This document shows, one piece after another, positions 51,925 through 58,642 of a stretch of 64,000 nt of DNA; position 1 is the stretch's first letter; each line of letters starts with the position of its first letter. The stretch is from Bacteroidota bacterium. Its GTDB lineage: Bacteria; Bacteroidota; Ignavibacteria; Palsa-1295. Below the pieces are notes generated by a model. The model was not told where the DNA came from. It saw only the letters and a list, made by a program, of their open reading frames with translations, and searched no databases. The DNA is taken from positions 372,001 through 436,000 of the forward strand of contig JAJPIO010000009.1 of NCBI GenBank assembly GCA_021324735.1. Reading direction: 5' to 3'. A program made the position numbers and the translations under genes.

Positions 51925-51930
51925 TTTTGT

Positions 51931-52002
51931 TGGGGCGTCGCCAAGCGGTAAGGCACCGCCCTTTGGAGGCGGCATTCGGAGGTTCGAATCCTCCCGCCCC
52001 AG
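51931..52002 (+). tRNA. tRNA-Gln (anticodon TTG)
   Basis: A 72-nt cloverleaf. Acceptor arms TGGGGCG (51931-51937) and CGCCCCA (51995-52001) with discriminator G. D-arm GCC...GGC; anticodon stem CCGCC/GGCGG around loop CTTTGGA (51961-51967) with anticodon TTG. T-arm GGAGG/CCTCC around TTCGAAT. CCA is not encoded. It sits between two heptamer-array clusters. Confidence 0.95.
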
Positions 52003-52003
52003 C

Positions 52004-52038
52004 AATGAAGGTTTGAAGTATGAGGTAAGAAGTAAGAA
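52004..52038. repeat. 7-bp-period array, left flank of the four-helix-bundle gene
   Basis: Consecutive sevens AATGAAG, GTTTGAA, GTATGAG, GTAAGAA, GTAAGAA. It begins two bases after the tRNA and ends six bases before the ATG of the four-helix-bundle gene. Confidence 0.7.
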
Positions 52039-52044
52039 TAGGAT

Positions 52045-52395
52045 ATGAAAGACAACGATCTTCGTGAACGGACGAAGAAGTACGCTCTACGTATTATCAA
52101 CTTAGTGAACTCGCTGCCGACCAATAGAGTCGGAAGAGTTATTGCCGAACAGGTTGTTCGAAGCGGAACGTCAGTCGGTGCACAGTACCGAGAAGCCTTT
52201 CGGGCGAAATCAAAACCGGATTATATCAGTAAGATCACGGGTTCGCTTGGGGAGCTGGAAGAAACACAATATTGGCTCGAACTTGTGATCGAAGCAAAGC
52301 TTATTAAGAACGAACGACTCGGACCCTTGCTTCAGGAGACGAACGAACTGATCGCGATCCTCACGACCATCGTTCTTAAATTGAAGAGAAGCTGA
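52045..52395 (+). CDS. Four-helix-bundle protein (23S-rRNA IVP / S23 family, Avd-like)
   Basis: 116 residues, all helical. Family marks: LRERTKKYALRIINLVNSLPTNRVGRVIAEQVVRSGTSVGAQYREAFRAKSKPDYISKI (read as helix 1, then QVVRSGTSVGAQYREA), then GSLGELEETQYWLELVIEAKLI and a final helix NELIAILTTIVLKLK. The family was first seen in intervening sequences of 23S rRNA genes and is structurally related to Avd of diversity-generating retroelements. Free-standing copies have no known function. Here it is bounded on both sides by inverted 7-bp arrays, directly after tRNA-Gln, and no 23S rRNA is near. Confidence 0.9.
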   Translation: MKDNDLRERTKKYALRIINLVNSLPTNRVGRVIAEQVVRSGTSVGAQYREAFRAKSKPDYISKITGSLGELEETQYWLELVIEAKLIKNERLGPLLQETNELIAILTTIVLKLKRS

Positions 52396-52409
52396 GACTG
52401 ATCGAATTT

Positions 52410-52437
52410 TTCATACTTCATAGTTCATACTTCATAC
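52410..52437. repeat. 7-bp-period array, right flank of the four-helix-bundle gene
   Basis: Consecutive sevens TTCATAC, TTCATAG, TTCATAC, TTCATAC: the reverse complement type of the left-flank units (GTATGAA). The final TACTTTTC lies four bases before the GTG of prs and could act as a degenerate -7 box. Confidence 0.75.
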
Positions 52438-52446
52438 TTTTCGCCC

Positions 52447-53385
52447 GTGTCTCACCCAAAGTTAGTTTCCGGTCGTAGCAATTTAAAGTTTGCAGAAGCC
52501 GTTGCGGCCAGCCTGGCGATACCGCTTGCAAGTGTGCGCATCAAAAATTTCTCCGATGGAGAAATGTGGGTCAAGTACGACGAGAACATCCGTGGCGAAG
52601 ATCTCTTCATTATCCAGTCCACGATGCCGCCGTCGGATAATCTGTTCGAGCTGCTTATGCTTATCGACGCGGCGCGAAGGGCGAGTGCGCGTCGCATTAC
52701 GGCAGTTATTCCATACTTTGGCTATGCGCGGCAGGACCGCAAAGATCAGCCGCGTGTGGCGATCACCAGTAAGCTCGTAGCCAATCTTATTACAGAAGCG
52801 GGCGCCGATCGCGTTATCTCGATGGATCTGCATGCTCCGCAGCTTCAGGGATTTTTCGATATTCCGTTCGACCACCTTTACGCGTCGAATACGTTCGTCA
52901 AGTATTTTAAGGAAGAGAAGATCAAAAACATGACCGTTGCCTCGCCGGATGTTGGCGGTACGAAGATGGCCCGGTCCTATGCGAAGCGGTTCAACAGCGA
53001 TCTTATCGTTATCGACAAACGCCGTCCGGCGCCGAACGTGGCCGAAGTGATGAATATCATCGGCGATCCTTCGGATAAGAACGTGATACTCATCGACGAC
53101 CTGATTGATACCGCCGGCACATTTACCAATGCTGCCTATGCCTTAAAGAAGGCCGGTGCGAAGGCAATTTATGGTGCATGTACTCATCCGGTGCTAAGCG
53201 GAGAAGCGATCAAGCGTATCGAGGACTCGCCGCTCGAGTGTGTTGTGGTTACGGATACGATCCCATTAAAGAAAAAGTCGAATAAGATACGTGTGCGTTC
53301 GGTAGCTCGTGTGTTTGCGGAAGCGATCAAGCGCACGCACGAGGATAAGTCGATCTCGTCGCTCTTCGACACGGAGAAGAGCTAA
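52447..53385 (+). CDS. prs: Ribose-phosphate pyrophosphokinase
   Basis: 312 residues; makes PRPP from ribose-5-phosphate and ATP, the substrate used by PurF in this window. Landmarks: LVSGRSNLKFAEAVA, FSDGEMWVKYDENIRGEDLFIIQST, YFGYARQDRKDQPRVAITSKLVA, MDLHAPQLQGFFDIP, VASPDVGGTKMARSYA and the PRPP loop VILIDDLIDTAGTFTNAA. The start is GTG 52447, directly after the heptamer array and without a ribosome site. A leaderless mRNA from the TACTTTTC box is possible. Confidence 0.96.
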   Translation: MSHPKLVSGRSNLKFAEAVAASLAIPLASVRIKNFSDGEMWVKYDENIRGEDLFIIQSTMPPSDNLFELLMLIDAARRASARRITAVIPYFGYARQDRKDQPRVAITSKLVANLITEAGADRVISMDLHAPQLQGFFDIPFDHLYASNTFVKYFKEEKIKNMTVASPDVGGTKMARSYAKRFNSDLIVIDKRRPAPNVAEVMNIIGDPSDKNVILIDDLIDTAGTFTNAAYALKKAGAKAIYGACTHPVLSGEAIKRIEDSPLECVVVTDTIPLKKKSNKIRVRSVARVFAEAIKRTHEDKSISSLFDTEKS

Positions 53386-53425
53386 GCTTCGGGAATCAGT
53401 CATAGTGTGAGTCGTTGTAAAGCCC

Positions 53426-54289
53426 ATGAAATGGGTTCTTGCAATCGTGTCTTCTTTGCTTTGTGCGCATGCTGCCGCAGCTCAGCCAAATCCCATTCCG
53501 AATTCGAGTTTTGAAGTCTGGCACTATGACACCTTTTGGGGCGGACTGTTGCCTGATGGCTGGAACGGCTTCACCGACAATGGTCTGATCACACAAAGCA
53601 CCGACGCGCACTCCGGTCAATTTGCTCTCGCCGGAGCTGTCGCGACGCTGCTTGACTCAATAGAATTTCCGTATGTTTTCTATGCACTCTCCGATGCCAA
53701 CGAAGGATTTCCCATCAATTTTCAACCTGTTGCATTTAGTGGCTGGTATAAGCTAACTTCTATCGGTCGCGACCAGCTTGTTATCAATCTTCGTTTTAAA
53801 AAGAATGGCGGGCTTATAGGGACGTGTCATTTCAGCGATTCCATCACAACGAATACCTATAAGCACTTTAGCGTGTCACCTGAATTGCTCTTTCAGGTGC
53901 CGGATACGGTAGAGATATATGTCTTGATGCAGAATTCAGTTGGTAAAGTACATCTGGGCAGCAACTTTGTGCTGGACGATATTTCGCTTGTAGGATCATC
54001 CAGTGTAAAAAATGCAAGTCCTTTATCTTTTGCCATTGAAGAGAATTATCCCGATCCATTCAGTGCGAGGACCAACATTCGTTATTCACTAAACACGGAC
54101 GGCCGCGTGCGCTTAGAAGTATTAGATGTAACGGGCAGGAGCGTTGCCTTGCTTGCAGATGATAACGAATCTGAAGGCGAGCACGAGGTCACGTTCGATG
54201 CAGACAGGCTGCCGGCTGGCCCTTATTTGTGCCGGTTGACTTCGAGTAATGGTGGTAGCTCGATCCGCATTTTACAAATAGCGCATTAA
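53426..54289 (+). CDS. Secreted protein with type IX/FlgD-like sorting domain
   Basis: 287 residues. Signal peptide MKWVLAIVSSLLCAHAAAAQ. The body begins NPIPNSSFEVWHYDTFWGGLLPDGWNGF, a galactose-binding-like/PCMD-type beta sandwich in which the feature is a named-object-type NSSFE motif. The C-terminal about 80 residues are a sorting domain: IEENYPDPFSARTNIRYSL, VRLEVLDVTGRSVALL, LPAGPYLCRL. Probably a surface or extracellular protein. The stop directly abuts the stop of the convergent permease gene. Confidence 0.78.
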   Translation: MKWVLAIVSSLLCAHAAAAQPNPIPNSSFEVWHYDTFWGGLLPDGWNGFTDNGLITQSTDAHSGQFALAGAVATLLDSIEFPYVFYALSDANEGFPINFQPVAFSGWYKLTSIGRDQLVINLRFKKNGGLIGTCHFSDSITTNTYKHFSVSPELLFQVPDTVEIYVLMQNSVGKVHLGSNFVLDDISLVGSSSVKNASPLSFAIEENYPDPFSARTNIRYSLNTDGRVRLEVLDVTGRSVALLADDNESEGEHEVTFDADRLPAGPYLCRLTSSNGGSSIRILQIAH

Positions 54290-55393
54290 TTACTTCTGCG
54301 CTTTCCAGATCACGATCAGCGCTCCGAAAAAGAATAGGATATTGGCAAGCCACGCGGTTAGCATCGGCGGTACGAGGCCGTTGTAGCCAAACGATTGTGA
54401 TATCTTCGTAAAGCTTAAGAAGACGAAGGCAATTGCGATGGCGATCGAAAATTCAAAGCTAAGGCCTCCACGTTTTTTCTTCGATGCGAACGGTACACCG
54501 AAAAGAACGACGATCAGTGATGTGAAGGCAAGCGAGTACTTACTATGATAATCGACTTCGTCCTGAGCTACATCTTGTCCCGATCGCCGCTTAAGTTGGA
54601 TACGCCGGTATAACTCCGGGTTGGTCATCTCGTCCATCTTCAGCAGGCGATCTTTTAACTCCTGTGGAGTAAAACTAAAATGGTAATAACTTTCGGCGCC
54701 CGGAATATGCCGTATCATTTCAGCGGTCGTATCCGTTTCGAAGACGCGTTCGGCAGCGTCTTGCAAATGCCACATTCCGCGTGTCGAATCCCACGTAATA
54801 AGGGAAGCATCGATGCGGCTGGTCATTCTTGTAATATCGTGCGGGTCGAAGGTCTGCACCGATATCTTTGTCCCTCGCTTCTGTCCCCAGGAGTAATCCG
54901 CCATGGAAACGATACGATTCTTAGAATCCTGAAGATACAGATCGAACTGCTGGCTGGTAATAAGGTCTTCCTGGACGCGATCGCGCAAGATCTCTTCCAC
55001 GCGAACATTCGCATGCGGAAGGATCCAGCCGTTGAAATAAACAGCGCTTGCGGAAATAAGCACGGACGCTACTATGAAGGGCACCATCAGCCGATAGAGT
55101 GAAATGCCCGCCGAACGCATCGCGACGATCTCACTCGCCATCGACATGCGACCTGTTGCGAAGAGTGATCCCAACAACAGGCAGACCGGCAAAATCAGAG
55201 CGATGATCTGCGGAGTGAAATTAACATAATACTCGACGACGATACCGAAAGGGACATGGTGGTCGAGGAATTTATCGAGCTTTTCCATTAGGTCTACGGC
55301 GACGTAGATAATGATAAAGCCCAACATCGAGACAAGGGAGGCGACGAAGAACTGCTTTAAGATATAGCGGTCCAGCAGTTTAAGTGAGAGCAT
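54290..55393 (-). CDS. LptF/LptG (YjgP/YjgQ) family permease
   Basis: 367 residues. Three N-terminal membrane helices (YILKQFFVASLVSMLGFIIIYVAVDL; FTPQIIALILPVCLLLGSLFATGRMS; YRLMVPFIVASVLISASAVYF), a central periplasmic beta-jellyroll, then three C-terminal helices. The cytoplasmic coupling segment ASEIVAMRSAGISLYRL is characteristic. Works with LptB to extract lipopolysaccharide from the inner membrane. LptF and LptG are not distinguishable by eye; no partner gene is adjacent. Divergent from the lipoate ligase-like gene with 27 bases between. Confidence 0.9.
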   Translation of the reverse strand: MLSLKLLDRYILKQFFVASLVSMLGFIIIYVAVDLMEKLDKFLDHHVPFGIVVEYYVNFTPQIIALILPVCLLLGSLFATGRMSMASEIVAMRSAGISLYRLMVPFIVASVLISASAVYFNGWILPHANVRVEEILRDRVQEDLITSQQFDLYLQDSKNRIVSMADYSWGQKRGTKISVQTFDPHDITRMTSRIDASLITWDSTRGMWHLQDAAERVFETDTTAEMIRHIPGAESYYHFSFTPQELKDRLLKMDEMTNPELYRRIQLKRRSGQDVAQDEVDYHSKYSLAFTSLIVVLFGVPFASKKKRGGLSFEFSIAIAIAFVFLSFTKISQSFGYNGLVPPMLTAWLANILFFFGALIVIWKAQK

Positions 55394-55420
55394 AATTCGT
55401 CGTCGTGTGTTTTACCAATT

Positions 55421-56236
55421 GTGCAACAGGAATATTCGGCAACCGATTCAAGCGAAGTGCATACGCCATGGCTCATCGAACAGGAGTTCGAACGCACGGG
55501 CGCCTATCACATGGAGCGCGATGAAGCGCTGGCCCGCGAGCGGATCGAAGCGCCGCACCTGCCGAACGTCCTCCGTTTATACTCCTGGCAGCCCGCGGCG
55601 GTTTCGATAGGATTCCAGCAAAAAATGGAATCGATCGATCTCGAAGCCTGCAAACTGGCTGGGGTCGACGTCGTTCGACGACCCACGGGTGGCCGGGCCG
55701 TGCTGCACATTAACGAGTTAACGTATGCGGTGATCATGCGGGCGAATCCTGCAGAAGGCATTTATGCCGCCCATAATCGGATCGTTCAGGCACTTGTGAA
55801 TGCGGTCAAACATCTTGGCGAAACGGATTCGCCTCTCGAAGTGACTCCGGCCTCCACCGGTCGCTCATTCTCCGCGACGTACGCTCCGGGTACGCTTACT
55901 AATGTCGCTTGCTTTGCAAGTTCAGCGCGCCATGAAGTAACCTGGAAAGGGCGGAAGGTCATCGGCTCCGCGCAACGACGCTTTGGCGAAATACTTCTGC
56001 AGCACGGTTCGATCCTTCTAACCGACGATCACCTTCTCCTTCCGAATCTCTTAGCACTGCCAGTTCAGAAGCGAGAGGAAATGCATGCGATGCTCAAGCG
56101 GGAGACAGCATCGTTTTCTGATATCTTTGGAAGGAAGATCGGAATAGAAGAGGCTGCCAACGCGATTGCAGCAAACTTCCAAATGCAGTTGCCATCTTCC
56201 ATTAAGGCAACGGCCGCCATCTCACTGGTGGATTAA
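55421..56236 (+). CDS. Lipoate-protein ligase A family protein
   Basis: 271 residues of the BPL/LplA/LipB fold. YHMERDEALARERIEAPHLPNVLRLYSWQPAAVSIGFQQ, RRPTGGRAVLHINELTYAVIM (the R-R-x-T-G-G-x-A-V-x-H lipoyl-binding motif) and KVIGSAQRRFGEILLQHGSILL are diagnostic. It may attach lipoate or octanoate to E2/GcvH proteins, or move it between them (LipM/LipL-like); the exact activity is open. Start GTG 55421 is uncertain; later in-frame ATG codons would cut the first family helix. Confidence 0.88.
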   Translation: MQQEYSATDSSEVHTPWLIEQEFERTGAYHMERDEALARERIEAPHLPNVLRLYSWQPAAVSIGFQQKMESIDLEACKLAGVDVVRRPTGGRAVLHINELTYAVIMRANPAEGIYAAHNRIVQALVNAVKHLGETDSPLEVTPASTGRSFSATYAPGTLTNVACFASSARHEVTWKGRKVIGSAQRRFGEILLQHGSILLTDDHLLLPNLLALPVQKREEMHAMLKRETASFSDIFGRKIGIEEAANAIAANFQMQLPSSIKATAAISLVD

Positions 56237-56309
56237 AAGCGAACTTTTTGAATGGATTGGAGTTGTTAGCGGCCGATTCCAGGAAACGCAATTCTCGCAC
56301 TAAGAATCT

Positions 56310-56723
56310 GTGGCAAAAACGCTAAAATTGCAATTGGTAACGCCGGATCGCTCGATCTTCGAAGGCGAAGTTAACGAATTTATGGCGCCCGGCGCTATGG
56401 GGCCATTCACCGTTCTCCATAATCATAGTCCAATCGTTTCCGCGTTGGTGCCTGGCGTATTCCGTTGGCGGATCGACGGTACCGAGTCCAATATGCTTTT
56501 GGGTGGCGGCTTCCTCGAATTTCACGATAATGTTGCGGTTATTCTGGCCAGTTCGGCAGAGCGAGTAGAGAATATCGACGTGGAACGTGCTCGCCGCTCG
56601 CTCGCACGAGCCGAAGAGCGGTTGCAGCATGCGGTCGATGGTACCATCGATTACGATCGTGCTCGTGCCTCTCGTGACCGGGCCAAGGCGCGTATTGCCG
56701 CTCGAACGCCTATTCGCGGTTAA
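56310..56723 (+). CDS. atpC: ATP synthase epsilon subunit
   Basis: 137 residues: LKLQLVTPDRSIFEGEVNEFMAPGAMGPFTVLHNHSPIVSALVPGV, LLGGGFLEFHDNVAVILASSAERVENID, then the two-helix C-terminal domain (ERARRSLARAEERLQHA). It is the F1 stalk subunit that couples and inhibits catalysis. The start is GTG 56310 with no clear ribosome site. No atpD or other ATP synthase gene is adjacent, which is unusual because atpDC are normally paired. The 3' end overlaps convergent pth by 14 bases. Confidence 0.93.
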   Translation: MAKTLKLQLVTPDRSIFEGEVNEFMAPGAMGPFTVLHNHSPIVSALVPGVFRWRIDGTESNMLLGGGFLEFHDNVAVILASSAERVENIDVERARRSLARAEERLQHAVDGTIDYDRARASRDRAKARIAARTPIRG

Positions 56724-57378
56724 GCTTCTCGTTCGAAGAAAGTTTTTCGGCGCCTTCCTTTTTCGGGGAGGCGCTTTTCTTTTCCGGTTCTTTACCTGAA
56801 ATTTCCTTACCAGAAATATTGATGCTGTTCATTGCCCGCTGAACGCCAGAACGAGCGATGTCCAGACATGCCCGAGCGGCCCGCTCGACCATTTCCTTTG
56901 CGGCGTCTACCTCATCCGGCTTGAACTTCGAAAGAACGAAGCGGACCTGTTCGCCACGATGAAAATTTGCCCCGATGCCACAGCGAAGCCGTGCGAAATC
57001 CTCAGAGCCAAGATCGTAAATGATGGAGGTGAGACCATTATGTCCGCCATCGGAGCCGCCCATGCGAAGGCGAAGTGTGCCGAGTGGCAATGCGAGGTCA
57101 TCCACGATGACAACGAGATTTTCCTGAATGACCTTATAGAATTGTAAGGCATCGCGGACCGCTCGGCCTGAGAGATTCATGTAGGTCGTCGGCTTGAGGA
57201 GGAGGATCTCCTCGCTCCCACGAAAACCCTTCGCGACGTAGTAATCGCCTTTACCGGCCCGCCAACCAGTGGACCGTTCGAGAGAACGCTCCACTTCATC
57301 GACTACCTCAAAGCCGATGTTATGCCGCGTCCCGGCATATTCCCGACCGATATTACCAAGTCCCGCAAAAAGCCACAC
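56710..57378 (-). CDS. pth: Peptidyl-tRNA hydrolase
   Basis: 222 residues; recycles peptidyl-tRNA. Catalytic set present: FAGLGNIGREYAGTRHNIGFEVVDEV (Asn, His), LLLKPTTYMNLSGRAV (Asn), VIVDDLALPLGTLRLRMGGSDGGHNGLTSI (Asp, Asn). Beyond the usual about 190 residues there is a Lys/Glu/Ser-rich tail (SGKEPEKKSASPKKEGAEKLSS), part of which is encoded by the overlap with atpC. The start is GTG 57378. It is separated from rplY by a terminator hairpin, so it probably has its own promoter. Confidence 0.94.
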   Translation of the reverse strand: MWLFAGLGNIGREYAGTRHNIGFEVVDEVERSLERSTGWRAGKGDYYVAKGFRGSEEILLLKPTTYMNLSGRAVRDALQFYKVIQENLVVIVDDLALPLGTLRLRMGGSDGGHNGLTSIIYDLGSEDFARLRCGIGANFHRGEQVRFVLSKFKPDEVDAAKEMVERAARACLDIARSGVQRAMNSINISGKEISGKEPEKKSASPKKEGAEKLSSNEKLNRE

Positions 57379-57408
57379 GTTTTTTATCGAATATTAATTC
57401 TAAAAACA

Positions 57409-57438
57409 GATAAAGGGTGGAAACATCCACCCTTTATC
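57409..57438 (-). terminator. Terminator of rplY
   Basis: Perfect 12-bp arms GATAAAGGGTGG (57409-57420) and CCACCCTTTATC (57427-57438) with a six-base loop, followed on the minus strand by TGTTTTTAG. It lies 26 bases past the rplY stop and upstream of pth. Confidence 0.75.
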
Positions 57439-57463
57439 GAGAAGCTTTGTGAAGTAAGAAAGC

Positions 57464-58105
57464 TTAAGCGCCTTCTTCCTCTTCCTTCTTACCCTTTGCC
57501 TTGATCTGCTCGGGCTCGGTGATGACCGTCTCCGCAGTCGGGGCGGTTTCATCCGCCGTCTTCGGTGCCGCGACGGTCACGATTACCGCGTGAGAATCAG
57601 CGGTGATCGTGTAGGCCGGATTTTCCGGAAGATCGCTGACGTGGATCGAGTGGCCGATCTTAAGGTCGGCAACATTGACGTCAATGTGCTCCGGAATTGC
57701 ATCGGGCAAGCACTCGATGCTAAGCTTATGGAGGACGAAGTCCATAACGCCGCCATCTTTCACACCGGCCGGAGAGCCGACGAGATTGATCGGCACGTCG
57801 ATCTTGATCTTCTGGCCTGCAAGGATCTTGATAAGATCAATGTGACTTACGCGGTCCGTTACCGGATGGAATTGCACTTCGCGAAGAATGCAGCGTAAGG
57901 TCTCGCCGTCCAGAGTGAGCTTGACGGTGTGGGTTTCATGGGTGTAGATCAGGGAGCGGAGGTCGAGCTCTTTTACGTGGAATGCGATGCTCGGCTCGCC
58001 CTGGCCATAGATGATACCAGGTACGCGGCCCTGATTACGAAGCTGATTAGCGGTCGAACCGCCTAATTTTGAACGCTTTTCAGCGTTGAGTGTAAGTTCT
58101 GCCAT
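57464..58105 (-). CDS. rplY: 50S ribosomal protein L25 (CTC/TL5 form)
   Basis: 213 residues: the N-terminal L25 domain binding 5S rRNA (LNAEKRSKLGGSTANQLRNQGRVPGIIYGQGEPSIAFHVKE) plus the C-terminal TL5 beta domain (INLVGSPAGVKDGGVMDFVLHKLSIECLPDAIPEHIDVNVADLKIGHSIHVSDL), followed by an acidic/Lys tail ending KKEEEEGA. GGTGAG lies eight bases before the ATG. In many genomes pth follows this gene, as here. Confidence 0.95.
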   Translation of the reverse strand: MAELTLNAEKRSKLGGSTANQLRNQGRVPGIIYGQGEPSIAFHVKELDLRSLIYTHETHTVKLTLDGETLRCILREVQFHPVTDRVSHIDLIKILAGQKIKIDVPINLVGSPAGVKDGGVMDFVLHKLSIECLPDAIPEHIDVNVADLKIGHSIHVSDLPENPAYTITADSHAVIVTVAAPKTADETAPTAETVITEPEQIKAKGKKEEEEGA

Positions 58106-58642
58106 TGTTTTTTCTCACCGCCGCACACTTATGCCGGACCCAAAGTCCTCGATAGTGCCCAACGGATACTGGTGAAAAATATAGCCGACGCCTGATCGCT
58201 CAGGACCCGGTTTTGAATTGCGGTGGGCGATAAGCAAAACCATAGGAAATTAGTTCGCTAACGGCTGTATTGGTCCTGCAACTCGAAATGCCCATCACAC
58301 TTCGCATCTACTGATAACGTAACAAATTAGCGAATTATGGCTGAGTTCGCTAATTGTGGTCGTGGTATACTTTTTGAGCCGAACTCGGCAATTCCTTGAA
58401 ATCCCTTTTCCGGGTTCCTCTGGAGATTGCTCTCCGGCTTTGCTCTTTTAACGATCGGGCGACCGGCGTGCAGTTTACTCAAGGAAACAAGTTCATCGCG
58501 AATGCAACACTGTAGAAAAAGCGCTGTGTCATCGTTCGCCTACGCCTTTAGAAATTTATTTGTAAACTTGACAGGAGATAGGTTCGGCTCATAAGCTCAA
58601 GGCCGAACGTATTTCCGCATTCCCTTATAGGAGCGACGTGGT
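58106..58642. other. Long intergenic region between divergent rplY and the HAMP kinase
   Basis: 537 bases without a believable open frame. It holds a perfect 10-bp inverted repeat (58325-58355), and a partial third copy of its arm word TTCGCTAA near 58254-58261. A second inverted repeat with arms GTTCGGC/GCCGAAC lies at about 58583-58608. AGGAG at 58629-58633 is the ribosome site of the kinase gene. These are possible operator or RNA-structure sites. Confidence 0.5.
58325..58355. promoter_or_regulatory. Perfect inverted repeat, candidate operator
   Basis: Arms AATTAGCGAA (58325-58334) and TTCGCTAATT (58346-58355) with an 11-base spacer, in the divergent region between rplY and the large kinase gene. 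No T-run follows, so a protein-binding site is more likely than a terminator. Confidence 0.45.

Noticed and set aside
51912-52124. 70-codon minus-strand frame
   Set aside because: It covers the tRNA-Gln gene and a heptamer array, so it cannot be a real protein gene.
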